Shown one piece after another: positions 33,105 through 42,608 of a stretch of DNA of 64,000 nt (positions within the stretch are counted from its first letter, which is position 1; each line of letters opens with the position of its first letter). Origin of the DNA: Pseudoselenomonas ruminantium. GTDB lineage: Bacteria > Bacillota > Negativicutes > Selenomonadales > Selenomonadaceae. The stretch is taken from positions 45,272 to 109,271 of the forward strand of contig NZ_FRBC01000004.1 of NCBI RefSeq assembly GCF_900142515.1. Reading direction: 5' to 3'. A program made the position numbers and the translations under genes. The notes beneath the pieces were generated by a model, which saw only the letters and a list, made by a program, of their open reading frames with translations, searched no databases and was not told the origin of the DNA.

Positions 33105-34454
33105 TTAGACCAGACCATGTGCCAGCATGACATTGGCCACCTTGACGAAGGCGGTGATATTGGCACCGGCTACGAGGTCATCGGGATCGGCATATTTTTC
33201 GGCATTGGCCTTGGCATTCTTGTAGATGTTGGCCATGATGTCCTGCAGTTTGCCGTCCACTTCTTCAAACGTCCACTGCAGACGCTCGGAGTTCTGGGCC
33301 ATTTCCAGAGCAGAAACAGACACGCCGCCGGCATTGGCTGCCTTGCCCGGGGCAAAGAGCACCTTGTTCTGCTGGAAATAAGCGATAGCATCGAGCGTGG
33401 AAGGCATATTGGCACCTTCGCCCACAGCTATTACGCCGTTAGCCACGAGAGCCTTGGCGCTTTCGAGGTCAATCTCGCCCTGGGTTGCACAGGGCAGAGC
33501 CACATCGCATTTGACCGTCCAGACACCCTTGCAGCCTTCATGATATTCAGCCTGCGGATGCGTTTCCACATATTCCTTGATGCGACCGCGGCGCACCTGC
33601 TTGATTTCCTTGACAGCATCCAGGTCGATGCCATTCGGATCATAGACATAGCCATTGGAGTCGGAGCAGGTCACGACTTTCGCGCCGAAGGCCTGTGCCT
33701 TTTCGATGGCATAGGTGGCCACGTTGCCGGAGCCGGAAACGACCACGGTCTTGTCCTTGAGGCTGATATCCTTGGCATCCAGCATATTCTTGACGAAGTA
33801 CAGGAGGCCATAGCCCGTAGCCTCGGTGCGGGCAAGACTGCCCCAATAGTCTACACGCTTGCCCGTCAGGACACCAGCATCATAGCTGTCACGGATGCGC
33901 TTATACTGGCCGTATAGATAACCAACTTCCCGGCCACCTACACCGATATCACCGGCCGGGACGTCCACATCCGGGCCGATATGGCGATAGAGCTCGGTCA
34001 TGAAACTCTGGCAGAAATGCATGACCTCATTGTCGGATTTCCCATGCGGATCAAAGTCGGAACCGCCCTTGGCACCGCCGATAGGCAGGCCGGACAGGGC
34101 ATTCTTGAACACCTGCTCAAAGGCCAGGAACTTCAGGATGTCGAGGTTTACGCTGGGATGGAAGCGCAAGCCGCCTTTGTAGGGGCCAATGGCACTGCTC
34201 ATCTGAACGCGGAAACCGCGATTCACATGCACTTCACCTTTATCATCCTGCCAGGGAACACGGAAGGTAATCACGCGTTCCGGTTCGATGATGCGCTCCA
34301 GAATCTTCTGTTCCTTGAATTCAGGATGTGCTTCCAGCACGGGAATAACGCTCTCCAAGACCTTGGATACCGTATTCTTGAACTGCGGCTGGTCCGGATC
34401 GCGTTTTGCAATCAGGTCTAACGTATCTTGTACATACTGTTTCATGTCTGCCAA
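33105..34454 (-). CDS. gdhA: Glutamate dehydrogenase
   Basis: Hexameric class I glutamate dehydrogenase, 449 residues, interconverting glutamate and 2-oxoglutarate plus ammonia. Conserved segments are KGGLRFHPSVN, LPIGGAKGGSDFDPHGKSDN with the substrate lysines, DVDVPAGDIGVGGREVGYLYG, and the Rossmann VVSGSGNVATYAIEKA. The start is taken as TTG 34454, 8 nt after AAAGGAG; ATG 34445 is a weaker alternative and the upstream frame from 34565 is not supported. The promoter spacer holds an inverted repeat suggesting repression. NADP preference is usual for this type but not proven by sequence here. Confidence 0.95.
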   Translation of the reverse strand: MADMKQYVQDTLDLIAKRDPDQPQFKNTVSKVLESVIPVLEAHPEFKEQKILERIIEPERVITFRVPWQDDKGEVHVNRGFRVQMSSAIGPYKGGLRFHPSVNLDILKFLAFEQVFKNALSGLPIGGAKGGSDFDPHGKSDNEVMHFCQSFMTELYRHIGPDVDVPAGDIGVGGREVGYLYGQYKRIRDSYDAGVLTGKRVDYWGSLARTEATGYGLLYFVKNMLDAKDISLKDKTVVVSGSGNVATYAIEKAQAFGAKVVTCSDSNGYVYDPNGIDLDAVKEIKQVRRGRIKEYVETHPQAEYHEGCKGVWTVKCDVALPCATQGEIDLESAKALVANGVIAVGEGANMPSTLDAIAYFQQNKVLFAPGKAANAGGVSVSALEMAQNSERLQWTFEEVDGKLQDIMANIYKNAKANAEKYADPDDLVAGANITAFVKVANVMLAHGLV

Positions 34455-34506
34455 AGTAATCGCTCCTTTGTCTATAAAACTTATACAATTCTGTCTACCG
34501 TAAACC

Positions 34507-34533
34507 ATTATACTACATTCTTGCCTGAATGTA
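34507..34533 (-). promoter_or_regulatory. gdhA -10 element with adjoining inverted-repeat operator candidate
   Basis: Minus strand: -10 TATAAT (34507-34512), directly preceded by a perfect 7-bp inverted repeat TACATTC-AGGCAA-GAATGTA (34514-34533) that fills the spacer. Only a weak -35 (TGTACA, overlapping the repeat) is present 17 bp upstream. A protein bound to the repeat would cover the promoter. Confidence 0.5.
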
Positions 34534-34586
34534 CATAATTTTATCATAAAAGAGAAAACGCCCATAAATCATAAAATATTTGTTAA

Positions 34587-37175
34587 CTATGCATTCTGCA
34601 CATACTTCCGTGGCAGAACCTGTAAGAATCTGCTGATATGCCGCCAGTGCCCGTAAAGTGACTGCGACCATGACAGGAACAACTGTTTCTTCGCCCGCGT
34701 CAGCCCCACATAGAAAAGCCGTGCTTCCTCCTCAAGCCGTTTGCTTTTCTCCGCCTGCATGCTTGGGAAAGTCCCCTCCTGCAAGCCTGCCAGGAACACA
34801 TAGTCAAACTCTGAACCCTTGGCCTGATGGATGGTGATGATGGGAATCTGCGGCTTTTTCGTCAAGGTATCCAGCTCCGTATTGGACAGCGTCGTGTAAC
34901 GCAGGAAGCGTTCGATGGCATCCAGCGGGCGGATGGCCTCATCATCGAGGTCGCGGGCCTGCCGGAACAAATCACGCAGATGCTCCACCCGTTGCGGTTC
35001 CTTATGGGCCTCGTAATAATCCTTCATGCCGAAATCCAGCACGATCTGCCCCAACAGCTGCCAGGGACGCAGGCGCTCAGCCTGACGACGGACTTCCGCC
35101 ATCTTTTCCGCCCACTCGGTAAACAAATCCTGGTACTTTGCCATGATTTCCCGGCGTTCTGCCACATGCGGCTGCAAATCCCGCTCCACGGCATAAAGCA
35201 GGATTTCGGCTGTGGCCATGATATCATCAAAGGCATCATGAGACGAAGGATGACTGACCTGACAGTATTTCCCCAGGAATTCCAACCTGTGGTTGGGCAG
35301 GTTCGGATAGAAGCGCCGGAAGATATCAAGCGTGTCATAGAACTGCGGATAATCCAGCTGCGGCATATCGAGCCGCGATAGTTCACTGCCCAGGATCCGC
35401 AGGTCATAGGTGACATTATGCCCTACGAGCACCGCACCTTTGGCAAAGTCGCAGAAATCCTGCAGGACTTTCTGCGGCTCCTCCCCTTCTGACGCCAATT
35501 GGGCATCCGAAAAGCCATGCACCTGAAAGGAATCGCCCACTTTGGTCAACGGCTTCAGCAAGCGTACAAATTTTTCCTTTACGGAGCCATCCTTTGCCAG
35601 ACGGATGCCTGCAATCTGCACGATTTCATCCCGTGTCGTATCCACGCCCGTGGACTCCACATCAAAGACAATCACATTCTCTGCCTCGATTGCCTGCAAA
35701 AGCCCCGCATAGGGATCGCCAGCCTGCCGCGCTTCAGTCTCCACAAAATCCGTCAGCCGGATACCCGCACTGCGGATTTCATCACTGGACAGTTTCTTGA
35801 TGGTCGCCGGGCCAATCCCCTTGGCAAAACGGTTCAGCACCCGCACGAGGCTTGCTACATCATGCTTATTGACTGCCAGCTTCAAAACCGCCAGCGCATC
35901 CTTGACCTCCTGCCGCCGGAAAAACTTCTGCTCATCAATCAGCATAAAGGGCAGTCGTTCGTTATCGGGCAGGAACCGCCCCAACGCACGGAAATGCGCC
36001 GACAAATCCTTGTTATAACGGTTGCTGCGCGTCAGGATGCAGACCCGGGAATAATTCTCCACGGGCAATTGCTGGATGGTATAGTAAATCCACTGCGCTT
36101 CCTCGCTGAAATCGGCCGCGCCCTTGAGTACGATGGGCAATCCGTAATCGCTGCTCACCGCCTGCAAGCCGTCGGGATACAGGAGGTTCACCCGTTCCGG
36201 GAAATAATTCCGCAGCCAGTCAAAAGAGGCATTCAGCAACACCTGCGTAGCCCGGTAATTTTCGTGCAATACAATACGGCGGGGCTGATAGTCCTGCTGG
36301 AATTTGCGCAGCACAATTTCCGGATGGGAACCCCGCCACTCATAGATTGTCTGGAAATAATCCCCGCACAAAAGCAGATGGCTCGTGCCAAAAATCTGCG
36401 AGATAATCCGATACTCCAGCAGGCTCGTATCCTGCACCTCGTCGATATTGATATAGACAAAGCGCCGTGCCCACTTGGCCGCCACTTCATCCTGCCGGAA
36501 GAGTTCATCCACCTGCACCAAAAGATCCGTGAAGTCCAGCCCATGCAGCTCATGCAGCCGCTCATCATAAAGGGCGGTCTTCTCCGCCCCCCAAATCTGC
36601 CAGCCCTCATAAAGCCGCTGATGGAAGTGATACGAATCATCAATGGCTTGATTCTTTACACTTTGCTCATCCTCTTTGACCAGCTTTCTCAAGGTATCTT
36701 CATAATCCTGCTGCAGATTGCCGCTTGCAATGGCGTACTCTGCCTTTTTCTCCTTGAGCTGGTTCACCAGATTCTGCACCGCCCGCAATGGCCATTCTTC
36801 AGCTACGATTTCCTTGAGCAAGCCCTGACAGTCTGACTCGTCAAAGATGGTAAAATCCGTAAAGAGATCCGCATGCCGCTTGGCTTCGGCCTTGATGACC
36901 TCATAACAGAAGCCATGGAAGGTCTTGACCATCACACGCCGGCCATCCCCCCCGGCCCGGGACTCCACCCGCTCCCGCATTTCCCGGCAGGCCTTATTGG
37001 TGAAGGTCAGACAGAGGATTTCCTCGGGCAGGGCCCTGTTTGCTTCGATAATATGTGCAATACGGCAGGCCAGGGTATTGGTTTTCCCCGTGCCTGCCGG
37101 TGCCAACAGGAGAATGTTCTGTTCTAATTCCTCTACTGCTGCTCGTTGTTCTTTGTTCAATTCCTGCAAATCCAT
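34587..37175 (-). CDS. UvrD/PcrA-type helicase with inserted DEDDh exonuclease domain
   Basis: An 862-residue superfamily 1A helicase. Walker A is LLAPAGTGKTNT; motif Ia, LTFTNKACREMRERV; motif II, INIDEVQDTS; motif III-IV, LLLCGDYFQTIYEWRGS and HENYRAT; motif V-VI, ITIHQAKGSEFDYVFLAGL and EEARLFYVGLTRAKKQLFLS. Between about residues 495 and 665, in the 2B region, a DnaQ/PolC-like 3'-5' exonuclease is inserted with all motifs: ExoI FDVESTG, ExoII GHNVTYDLRIL and ExoIII HDAFDDIMAT. So one chain could unwind and degrade DNA, probably in repair or replication restart. It is preceded by a small gene (35 nt gap). Confidence 0.92.
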   Translation of the reverse strand: MDLQELNKEQRAAVEELEQNILLLAPAGTGKTNTLACRIAHIIEANRALPEEILCLTFTNKACREMRERVESRAGGDGRRVMVKTFHGFCYEVIKAEAKRHADLFTDFTIFDESDCQGLLKEIVAEEWPLRAVQNLVNQLKEKKAEYAIASGNLQQDYEDTLRKLVKEDEQSVKNQAIDDSYHFHQRLYEGWQIWGAEKTALYDERLHELHGLDFTDLLVQVDELFRQDEVAAKWARRFVYINIDEVQDTSLLEYRIISQIFGTSHLLLCGDYFQTIYEWRGSHPEIVLRKFQQDYQPRRIVLHENYRATQVLLNASFDWLRNYFPERVNLLYPDGLQAVSSDYGLPIVLKGAADFSEEAQWIYYTIQQLPVENYSRVCILTRSNRYNKDLSAHFRALGRFLPDNERLPFMLIDEQKFFRRQEVKDALAVLKLAVNKHDVASLVRVLNRFAKGIGPATIKKLSSDEIRSAGIRLTDFVETEARQAGDPYAGLLQAIEAENVIVFDVESTGVDTTRDEIVQIAGIRLAKDGSVKEKFVRLLKPLTKVGDSFQVHGFSDAQLASEGEEPQKVLQDFCDFAKGAVLVGHNVTYDLRILGSELSRLDMPQLDYPQFYDTLDIFRRFYPNLPNHRLEFLGKYCQVSHPSSHDAFDDIMATAEILLYAVERDLQPHVAERREIMAKYQDLFTEWAEKMAEVRRQAERLRPWQLLGQIVLDFGMKDYYEAHKEPQRVEHLRDLFRQARDLDDEAIRPLDAIERFLRYTTLSNTELDTLTKKPQIPIITIHQAKGSEFDYVFLAGLQEGTFPSMQAEKSKRLEEEARLFYVGLTRAKKQLFLSWSQSLYGHWRHISRFLQVLPRKYVQNA

Positions 37176-37210
37176 AATTCCTGTGTCACCTTAGTCCCGA
37201 TAATAATGAT

Positions 37211-37402
37211 TCAATGTGCAGCCAACGAAGCTTCAAACACTTCCACACAGGATTTCTTCTGCTTTGCCGCCAGTATCTCCTCATAGCTGGCCGGAGTCAT
37301 GCCCATGCGCAGGAATTTCTCATGGAGCCCGATGGTCTGGTCGATTGCCGCCCGCGTAATGCCGATTGCTTCCGCCTGTGTTCTGAATTCTTCTGCTGTC
37401 AT
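37211..37402 (-). CDS. Small protein of unknown function (63 aa)
   Basis: A 63-residue ORF with ATG 37402 behind GGAAGGGATG. The sequence is helical and charged (EEFRTQAEAIGITRAAIDQT, EKFLRMGMTPASYEEILAAK), with one Cys near the end. It has no signal peptide or membrane segment. It sits 35 nt upstream of the helicase gene in the same direction and may be cotranscribed. I do not recognise the family. Codon use and the ribosome site make it likely to be real. Confidence 0.6.
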   Translation of the reverse strand: MTAEEFRTQAEAIGITRAAIDQTIGLHEKFLRMGMTPASYEEILAAKQKKSCVEVFEASLAAH

Positions 37403-37473
37403 AATAAATCATCCCTTCCGCATATTTTTTACTAACTGTTTATAATATTTCCACCTTTTCCCCCAAAATCCTG

Positions 37474-39876
37474 CTAATCAACATATTTTTCTACACGCAG
37501 TCCTTCCCCATCCGTATAGAATACTACCGCCCCATCTTCATCCGTCCGATAGGTTTTAATCCCCTGCTGGGCAAACCGCCTGACCACCTCAGGCTTGGGA
37601 TGGCCGAAGCTGTTATCCGCCCCCACGCAGAATACGCCATACGCTGGTTTTACCGCTTGCAAGAATTCCGGCGAACTTGAGGTATCACTGCCATGATGGC
37701 CGATTTTCAACACCGTGCTGGCAGGATCTATCCCTTCTGACAAAAGCTGCGCCTCCTTTTCTCTGGTCAGATCCCCCGTAAACAGGAAGCTGGCCTTGCC
37801 ATAGGACACACGGTAGACATTGGAAGCTTCATTGCCGGTCTTATTATCCCCGTCTTGCAGTGGCGGAGCAAACAACACCTCAATCGTCACACCGTCCACC
37901 ACCAAATGTTCTCCCTGTCGCCCCACATGGAATTTATGCAGCAATGGATCATTGTCTCCCAATTTCATGCTGCGGGCATATGCCGTCACACCTTCGTCCG
38001 CCGTTATCACTTGTGCCACCGGAATTTTTTTCAGGATGGAACCACAGCCTGCGGCATGATCTTCATGTGCATGGCTTAGGAATACGTCATCAAGCTTCAA
38101 CACGCCATAATGCAGCAGATACGGCACATCTACCTTTGCTCCCAGGTCAAAAGCACCATCCCGCGTGCCGCCACAGTCGAACATAAAGGCATGCCCATGG
38201 GGCGTAATGATCAGCGCCGCATCCCCCTGCCCCACATCGATAAAGTGCACCTGCAATTCTCCGGGCTTTGCCAATCGCATGCTGACCAAAAAGACCAACA
38301 ACACCAATACGCCAATCCCCAGCGGCTGCTTGCTTTGCTTTAACCAAACAGCAACACGCGCTCTTTGCTCTGCGTTCAACAAAAACAGCCCCAACAAGGC
38401 ATAATACAAAGCGCTCCAGCCAAAATTCAAAGAGGGGATCCACACCTGACTGAAGGGCAAGGCGGCGATTTTGGCCGTCAGTTCGGTAACAATGCCCAAA
38501 AGCAGGCTGTCGCAGGCAAAAATCACGCCGCCCACGAAGGGCAGGATAAAAGCAATCACGCCAGCAAACAATCCTATCACAATCATCAATTCAACCAAGG
38601 GCACCACAACCAGATTGGCCAGCAGGGAAGATATGGACAGCTGATTGAAATACCAGGCCAATATGGGAAGCGTTGCCAGCTGTGCCGCCAACGTAATGGC
38701 TAAGCCCGCCGCCATATATTGATTGCATCCGTGTTCCCGCATATACTTTTGCCAGACCGGCGCCAGATATAAAAGCCCAGCCGTAGCCAAAAAAGATAAC
38801 TGAAAGCTGATATGGAAGAGCAATAACGGCGAGATCATCAGCATCACCAAACCGGTCAGCAACAATATCCGCCGGGCATCCCGTTCCCTGTCCAAAGCCA
38901 ACGCCACAAAGGCCAGTGCCCCCATGATTGCGGAACGGATTACCGGCGGCACCGCTCCGGCCAACAGGCTGTAGACAACAATAATCGACACCACCAATAC
39001 CGCCGTAACGCCCTTGGGCAGGCGCAGCAAAGTCCCAAGCGCCGCCATCACCGCCGCCAACAAGCTGATATGGGAACCTGACACCGATAGGATATGGACG
39101 ATCCCCACGGCTGTAAAAGCCTCGACCAACTCACTTTTGATGCCATCATAACCGCCAAACAACATCGCAAAGATTGCCGCGGCATCAGCTTTGGGCATGA
39201 CCCGTTCCATGCGCTCCCGATAATGACGACGAATCTCCACCAGTTGGCGCCGGAAACTTGCCGTATCCATGCCGGTAACCTTTATCCCCTGTTTCCCTGC
39301 CGATAACGAGGCAGTGATTCCCTGACTTTTCAGCAACAGTTTGGTATCAATCTGGCCGGGATTCTGATAGCCATAAGGGGAACGCACCTTCCCTGTTGCG
39401 CAGATCTTATCACCAATCTGCACGGCCGGAGCTTCTTGGCTATGCGCATAGATATACAGGCCGCCACTGCCCTTTTGCCAGTCACATCCCTGCTTTTTGA
39501 TTCGCGTCACATCAATAAGATAGCGCTGTTTCTGCCCACCCTGACCATCTTCGCCCAACCGTGGTTCTTCCCTCAGTATCCCCTCCACCCTGACCGTTTC
39601 CCGGGCAAAATGGGAAATATCGTTCTCCGGCAGGGAATCCACGGCGATAAAACGCAACATTCCCAAAAGAAAGAACACCATTGCCACGGTTACACCTGTC
39701 CATCTATATGCACGATAACAGCCATAGGCCGATAATATCCCGAACACGATGACAGATGCCAATAGGATGCCCCACGACATGGAAAACATACTTGCTGTGC
39801 CAATCCCCGCACAAAGTACACACAGCAGGATTCCCCAAAAAACGTCCTGCCCCTGGCCAATCTGCATAACTTTCAC
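37474..39876 (-). CDS. comEC: ComEC/Rec2 competence DNA channel
   Basis: An 800-residue polytopic protein that carries transforming DNA across the cytoplasmic membrane. An N-terminal pair of helices and OB-like region (VRVEGILREEP, GDKICATGKVRSPYG) is followed by the Competence membrane domain (IVHILSVSGSHISLLAAVMA) and a C-terminal metallo-beta-lactamase domain with FIDVGQGDAALI, LSHAHEDHAAG and IGHHGSDTSSSPE. The start may be GTG 39876 or ATG 39867. It follows comEA by 6 nt; the pair forms the core of a natural transformation system. Pilus genes are not in this window. Confidence 0.95.
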   Translation of the reverse strand: MKVMQIGQGQDVFWGILLCVLCAGIGTASMFSMSWGILLASVIVFGILSAYGCYRAYRWTGVTVAMVFFLLGMLRFIAVDSLPENDISHFARETVRVEGILREEPRLGEDGQGGQKQRYLIDVTRIKKQGCDWQKGSGGLYIYAHSQEAPAVQIGDKICATGKVRSPYGYQNPGQIDTKLLLKSQGITASLSAGKQGIKVTGMDTASFRRQLVEIRRHYRERMERVMPKADAAAIFAMLFGGYDGIKSELVEAFTAVGIVHILSVSGSHISLLAAVMAALGTLLRLPKGVTAVLVVSIIVVYSLLAGAVPPVIRSAIMGALAFVALALDRERDARRILLLTGLVMLMISPLLLFHISFQLSFLATAGLLYLAPVWQKYMREHGCNQYMAAGLAITLAAQLATLPILAWYFNQLSISSLLANLVVVPLVELMIVIGLFAGVIAFILPFVGGVIFACDSLLLGIVTELTAKIAALPFSQVWIPSLNFGWSALYYALLGLFLLNAEQRARVAVWLKQSKQPLGIGVLVLLVFLVSMRLAKPGELQVHFIDVGQGDAALIITPHGHAFMFDCGGTRDGAFDLGAKVDVPYLLHYGVLKLDDVFLSHAHEDHAAGCGSILKKIPVAQVITADEGVTAYARSMKLGDNDPLLHKFHVGRQGEHLVVDGVTIEVLFAPPLQDGDNKTGNEASNVYRVSYGKASFLFTGDLTREKEAQLLSEGIDPASTVLKIGHHGSDTSSSPEFLQAVKPAYGVFCVGADNSFGHPKPEVVRRFAQQGIKTYRTDEDGAVVFYTDGEGLRVEKYVD

Positions 39877-39882
39877 ACTTTC

Positions 39883-40476
39883 TCAAATACAGATCTTATC
39901 CTTCAGCTTGGCAAACTTTGCCTCCCCGATGCCCCGAATCTTCTTGATATCCTCAATGGACTGGAAAGCTCCTTCTGTTTCCCGGTATTCGATAATCCGC
40001 TTGGCCATGGCCGGCCCCACTCCCGGCAAGGTGTCCAGTGCCTTTTCATCTGCCGTGTTGATATTTATAAGGTCCCCGCTGCCACCTGCTTTTGACTTGT
40101 CCACATTTGACCGGTCAGATTTTGACACATCATTTTTATTGGCCATAACGCTTTTCTCCGGTACTTTGAGCTGCTGGCCATCCTTCAAGGCCTGCGCCAT
40201 ATTGACTTTTTCACTGTCCGCCGTGGGCAGCAGTCCCCCGCAGGCATTGACCGCATCAGCCGCCCGCGCCCCCTCCGGCACCTTCACGAGTCCCGGCTTG
40301 TTGACCGCCCCCGTCACATAAACGGTAATCTCCCTGGCAGGAAGATTGCCCTCATTCGTACCCGCGGATTCCAAAACAGCAGACTTCTCCTCATCATGCA
40401 GCCCATAATAAGTGCCGCCCACCGCCGCAGCCACGATAATCAGCAAGATAAACATCGCTTTCTTGTACATCGGCAT
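39883..40476 (-). CDS. comEA: ComEA competence DNA-binding protein
   Basis: A membrane-anchored DNA receptor, about 197 residues from ATG 40476 (an upstream ATG at 40503 is possible). One N-terminal helix (AMFILLIIVAAAVGGTYYG), an SLBB domain (ITVYVTGAVNKPGLVKVPEG), a Ser/Lys/Asp-rich linker, and a double helix-hairpin-helix DNA-binding end (INTADEKALDTLPGVGPAMA, IRGIGEAKFAKLKDKI). Domain order and length are typical of Firmicute ComEA. It precedes comEC. Confidence 0.94.
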   Translation of the reverse strand: MPMYKKAMFILLIIVAAAVGGTYYGLHDEEKSAVLESAGTNEGNLPAREITVYVTGAVNKPGLVKVPEGARAADAVNACGGLLPTADSEKVNMAQALKDGQQLKVPEKSVMANKNDVSKSDRSNVDKSKAGGSGDLININTADEKALDTLPGVGPAMAKRIIEYRETEGAFQSIEDIKKIRGIGEAKFAKLKDKICI

Positions 40477-40531
40477 TGTACATTCACCATCCTTATCCAT
40501 CATGATTACACATTGCTACTTCGCGGGCAAG

Positions 40532-40560
40532 AAAAAAACTCCTGCCGAAACAGGAGTTTT
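40532..40560 (-). terminator. Rho-independent terminator after serA
   Basis: Minus strand: AACTCCTG/CAGGAGTT stem with loop TTTCGG, then a T-run. It begins about 20 nt past the serA stop and separates serA from comEA. Confidence 0.85.
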
Positions 40561-40577
40561 TCTATATTTTATCTACA

Positions 40578-42164
40578 TCAGACTGCGTAGAAATTAACCA
40601 GCTTGGCATCGAGAATGCCATCAATGCCCTTGACATCCTTGAGCACCGTTGCGGGAATATCATGGTCGATGGTCAGTACCATCAGGCTCTTGCCTTCCAC
40701 TTCCGTCTTGCCCACCTGCATGCCGGAAATATTGATGCCATGGACGCCCAGGAAGGTACCAATCGTACCGATAACGCCTGGTTTGTTCATATGCGGGCAA
40801 ACGAGGATGCGGGCCTGCGGGTCAACGTCCACACGGAACTTGTTGATGCGCACGATGCGGGCTTCACTGCCGAAGAGCGTGCCCTGTACCGTCAGCGTCT
40901 TGCCGCCGCCAATATCAGCCTTGACCGTAATCAGGTTAGCGAAGTCTTCTGCTTCCTTCTTCTTGACTTCCGTAACCTTGATGCCGCGCTCTTTCGCCAA
41001 TCCAGGAGCGTTGACGTAGTTGACATCATTTTCCATCACCGGATTCAGAAGGCCTTTGATTACCGCCGTAGTCAGCATGCCGGTGTTGACCTCCGTGATC
41101 TCGCCATTATAGATGACTTCCACCTTCTTGACCGGAGCCTCAGCCAAAGATGCCACCGTGCCGCCCAGACGCTCAGCCAGCGTGAGGTAAGGTGCGATGA
41201 CCTTCATGACCTGCGGAGAAACCGGCGCCATGTTGACGGCCGTAGCCACTGGTTCACCCTTGAGGGCAGCCAGGATGCCTTCGGATACATCGAGGGATAC
41301 ACCGACCTGTGCTTCCACCGTGGAAGCGCCCAGATGCGGCGTCAGCACGATACCCGGCACGCCCACCAGCGGATGGTCAGCGCCCACCGGTTCACTCGTG
41401 AATACGTCGATAGCAGCACCGGCCACGATACCCTGCTTGACTGCTTCGGCCAAATCCTCTTCGACGATGATGCCGCCACGGGCGCAGTTCACGAGACGCA
41501 CGCCCTTTTTCATCTTCTTCATCTGTTCCATGCCAATCATGCCCTTGGTGTCAGGAGTCAGCGGCATATGCACCGTGATGAAGTCCGACTGGGTGATGAC
41601 ATCTTCCAGCGTGCCAACGGTCACGCCCAGATCCTTGGCGCGGTCTTCGTTGATATAGGGATCATAGGCGATGACATTCATATCGAAGGCCATGGCACGC
41701 TTTGCCACACCAGAACCGATACGGCCCATGCCGATAACGCCCAGCGTCTTGTTCCGCAGTTCCACGCCCACATACTTCTTGCGATTCCACTCGCCTTTCT
41801 GCATGGTTTCATTGGCAACAGGAATATTGCGGGACATAGCCAGCATCATGGCCATGGTGTGCTCCGTGGCAGCGATGGTGTTGCCGCCCGGGGAGTTGAT
41901 GACGATAATACCTTTAGCCGTGGCAGCCGGGATATCAATATTATCCACGCCTACGCCAGCACGGCCGATAATCTTCAGATTCTCTGCCCGATTGATGACC
42001 TCAGCGGTCACCTTGGAAGCTGAACGCACCATCAAAGCATCATACTGGGGAATAATCTCCAGAAGCTCTTCGGCGGAAATCTTGTCCCGCACATCAACTT
42101 CAAATTCCTTCTGTAAGAGCTCAATGCCCTTAGGCGAAATACCATCAGCAGCCAAAACCTTCAT
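40578..42164 (-). CDS. serA: D-3-phosphoglycerate dehydrogenase
   Basis: The first step of serine synthesis; 528 residues, the long form. NAD-binding loop GMGRIGSGVAKRAMAF; catalytic Arg in NCARGGIIVEEDL; catalytic His in LTPHLGASTVEAQ. After the catalytic core come the ASB domain (residues 320-450) and a C-terminal ACT domain (ILVCPHMNKPGVIGTIGTFL, MLVLTIDHDIP style ending), usually the serine-feedback site. ATG 42164 follows AAGGAGCGATTGAT. Single-gene unit. Confidence 0.97.
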   Translation of the reverse strand: MKVLAADGISPKGIELLQKEFEVDVRDKISAEELLEIIPQYDALMVRSASKVTAEVINRAENLKIIGRAGVGVDNIDIPAATAKGIIVINSPGGNTIAATEHTMAMMLAMSRNIPVANETMQKGEWNRKKYVGVELRNKTLGVIGMGRIGSGVAKRAMAFDMNVIAYDPYINEDRAKDLGVTVGTLEDVITQSDFITVHMPLTPDTKGMIGMEQMKKMKKGVRLVNCARGGIIVEEDLAEAVKQGIVAGAAIDVFTSEPVGADHPLVGVPGIVLTPHLGASTVEAQVGVSLDVSEGILAALKGEPVATAVNMAPVSPQVMKVIAPYLTLAERLGGTVASLAEAPVKKVEVIYNGEITEVNTGMLTTAVIKGLLNPVMENDVNYVNAPGLAKERGIKVTEVKKKEAEDFANLITVKADIGGGKTLTVQGTLFGSEARIVRINKFRVDVDPQARILVCPHMNKPGVIGTIGTFLGVHGINISGMQVGKTEVEGKSLMVLTIDHDIPATVLKDVKGIDGILDAKLVNFYAV

Positions 42165-42201
42165 ATCAATCGCTCCTTAAAATCAAAATTACCACTTTTC
42201 C

Positions 42202-42230
42202 ATTATAATGTATCCACTTTATAGTATCAA
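42202..42230 (-). promoter_or_regulatory. Promoter of serA
   Basis: Minus strand: -35 TTGATA (42225-42230), 17-bp spacer, -10 TATAAT (42202-42207). The rest of the divergent gap up to 42430 is A/T-rich and I see no gene in it. Confidence 0.75.
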
Positions 42231-42430
42231 GTGTATTTTACAGAAAAACACAATTTATTTTTTTTAGCATCTTTTGTAAATTTTTCACGTAAAATATAAA
42301 CAGTAAAACAACAACTTATAACTCATCATACCTATTTTTAGCCATTTATCACTAAATTGTCCATATTTTACGATAATCTACATATATTATTCCAATTAGT
42401 TATAGTATGGGAAAAAAATCACGTTATTCA

Positions 42431-42459
42431 TTGACAAAGCCATAATTAGCACCTATACT
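42431..42459 (+). promoter_or_regulatory. Promoter of the oadA-like gene
   Basis: -35 TTGACA (42431-42436), 17-bp spacer, -10 TATACT (42454-42459). It gives a leader of about 140 nt. Confidence 0.8.
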
Positions 42460-42465
42460 ATGCTT

Positions 42466-42608
42466 GTGATGTTAAATTTTGTGATGCTTTAAAAACATAG
42501 TATCCACGCAGATTCTTAACGATTTCATACTACGTTTTTTCAGCTCGTCACGGATAAAGACGCATAACTAATATTTATGCGTAAATAACTCAGAGGAGAG
42601 TGTTAGTT
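42466..42608 (+). ncRNA. Structured leader of the oadA-like gene
   Basis: Three possible structures. At 42491-42542 a 12-bp A/T-rich stem (AAAACATAGTAT with ATACTACGTTTT, one wobble) is followed by a T6 run and could act as an attenuator. Around 42560-42585 ACGCATAA pairs with TTATGCGT. Finally ATAACT at 42585-42590 can pair with AGTTAT at the start codon, placing the GAGGAGAG ribosome site in the loop. This suggests control of elongation or initiation; the signal is unknown. Confidence 0.45.

Noticed and set aside
40662-42023. 453-codon plus-strand open frame opposite serA
   Set aside because: Antisense shadow rich in His/Asp/Arg; serA is unambiguous.
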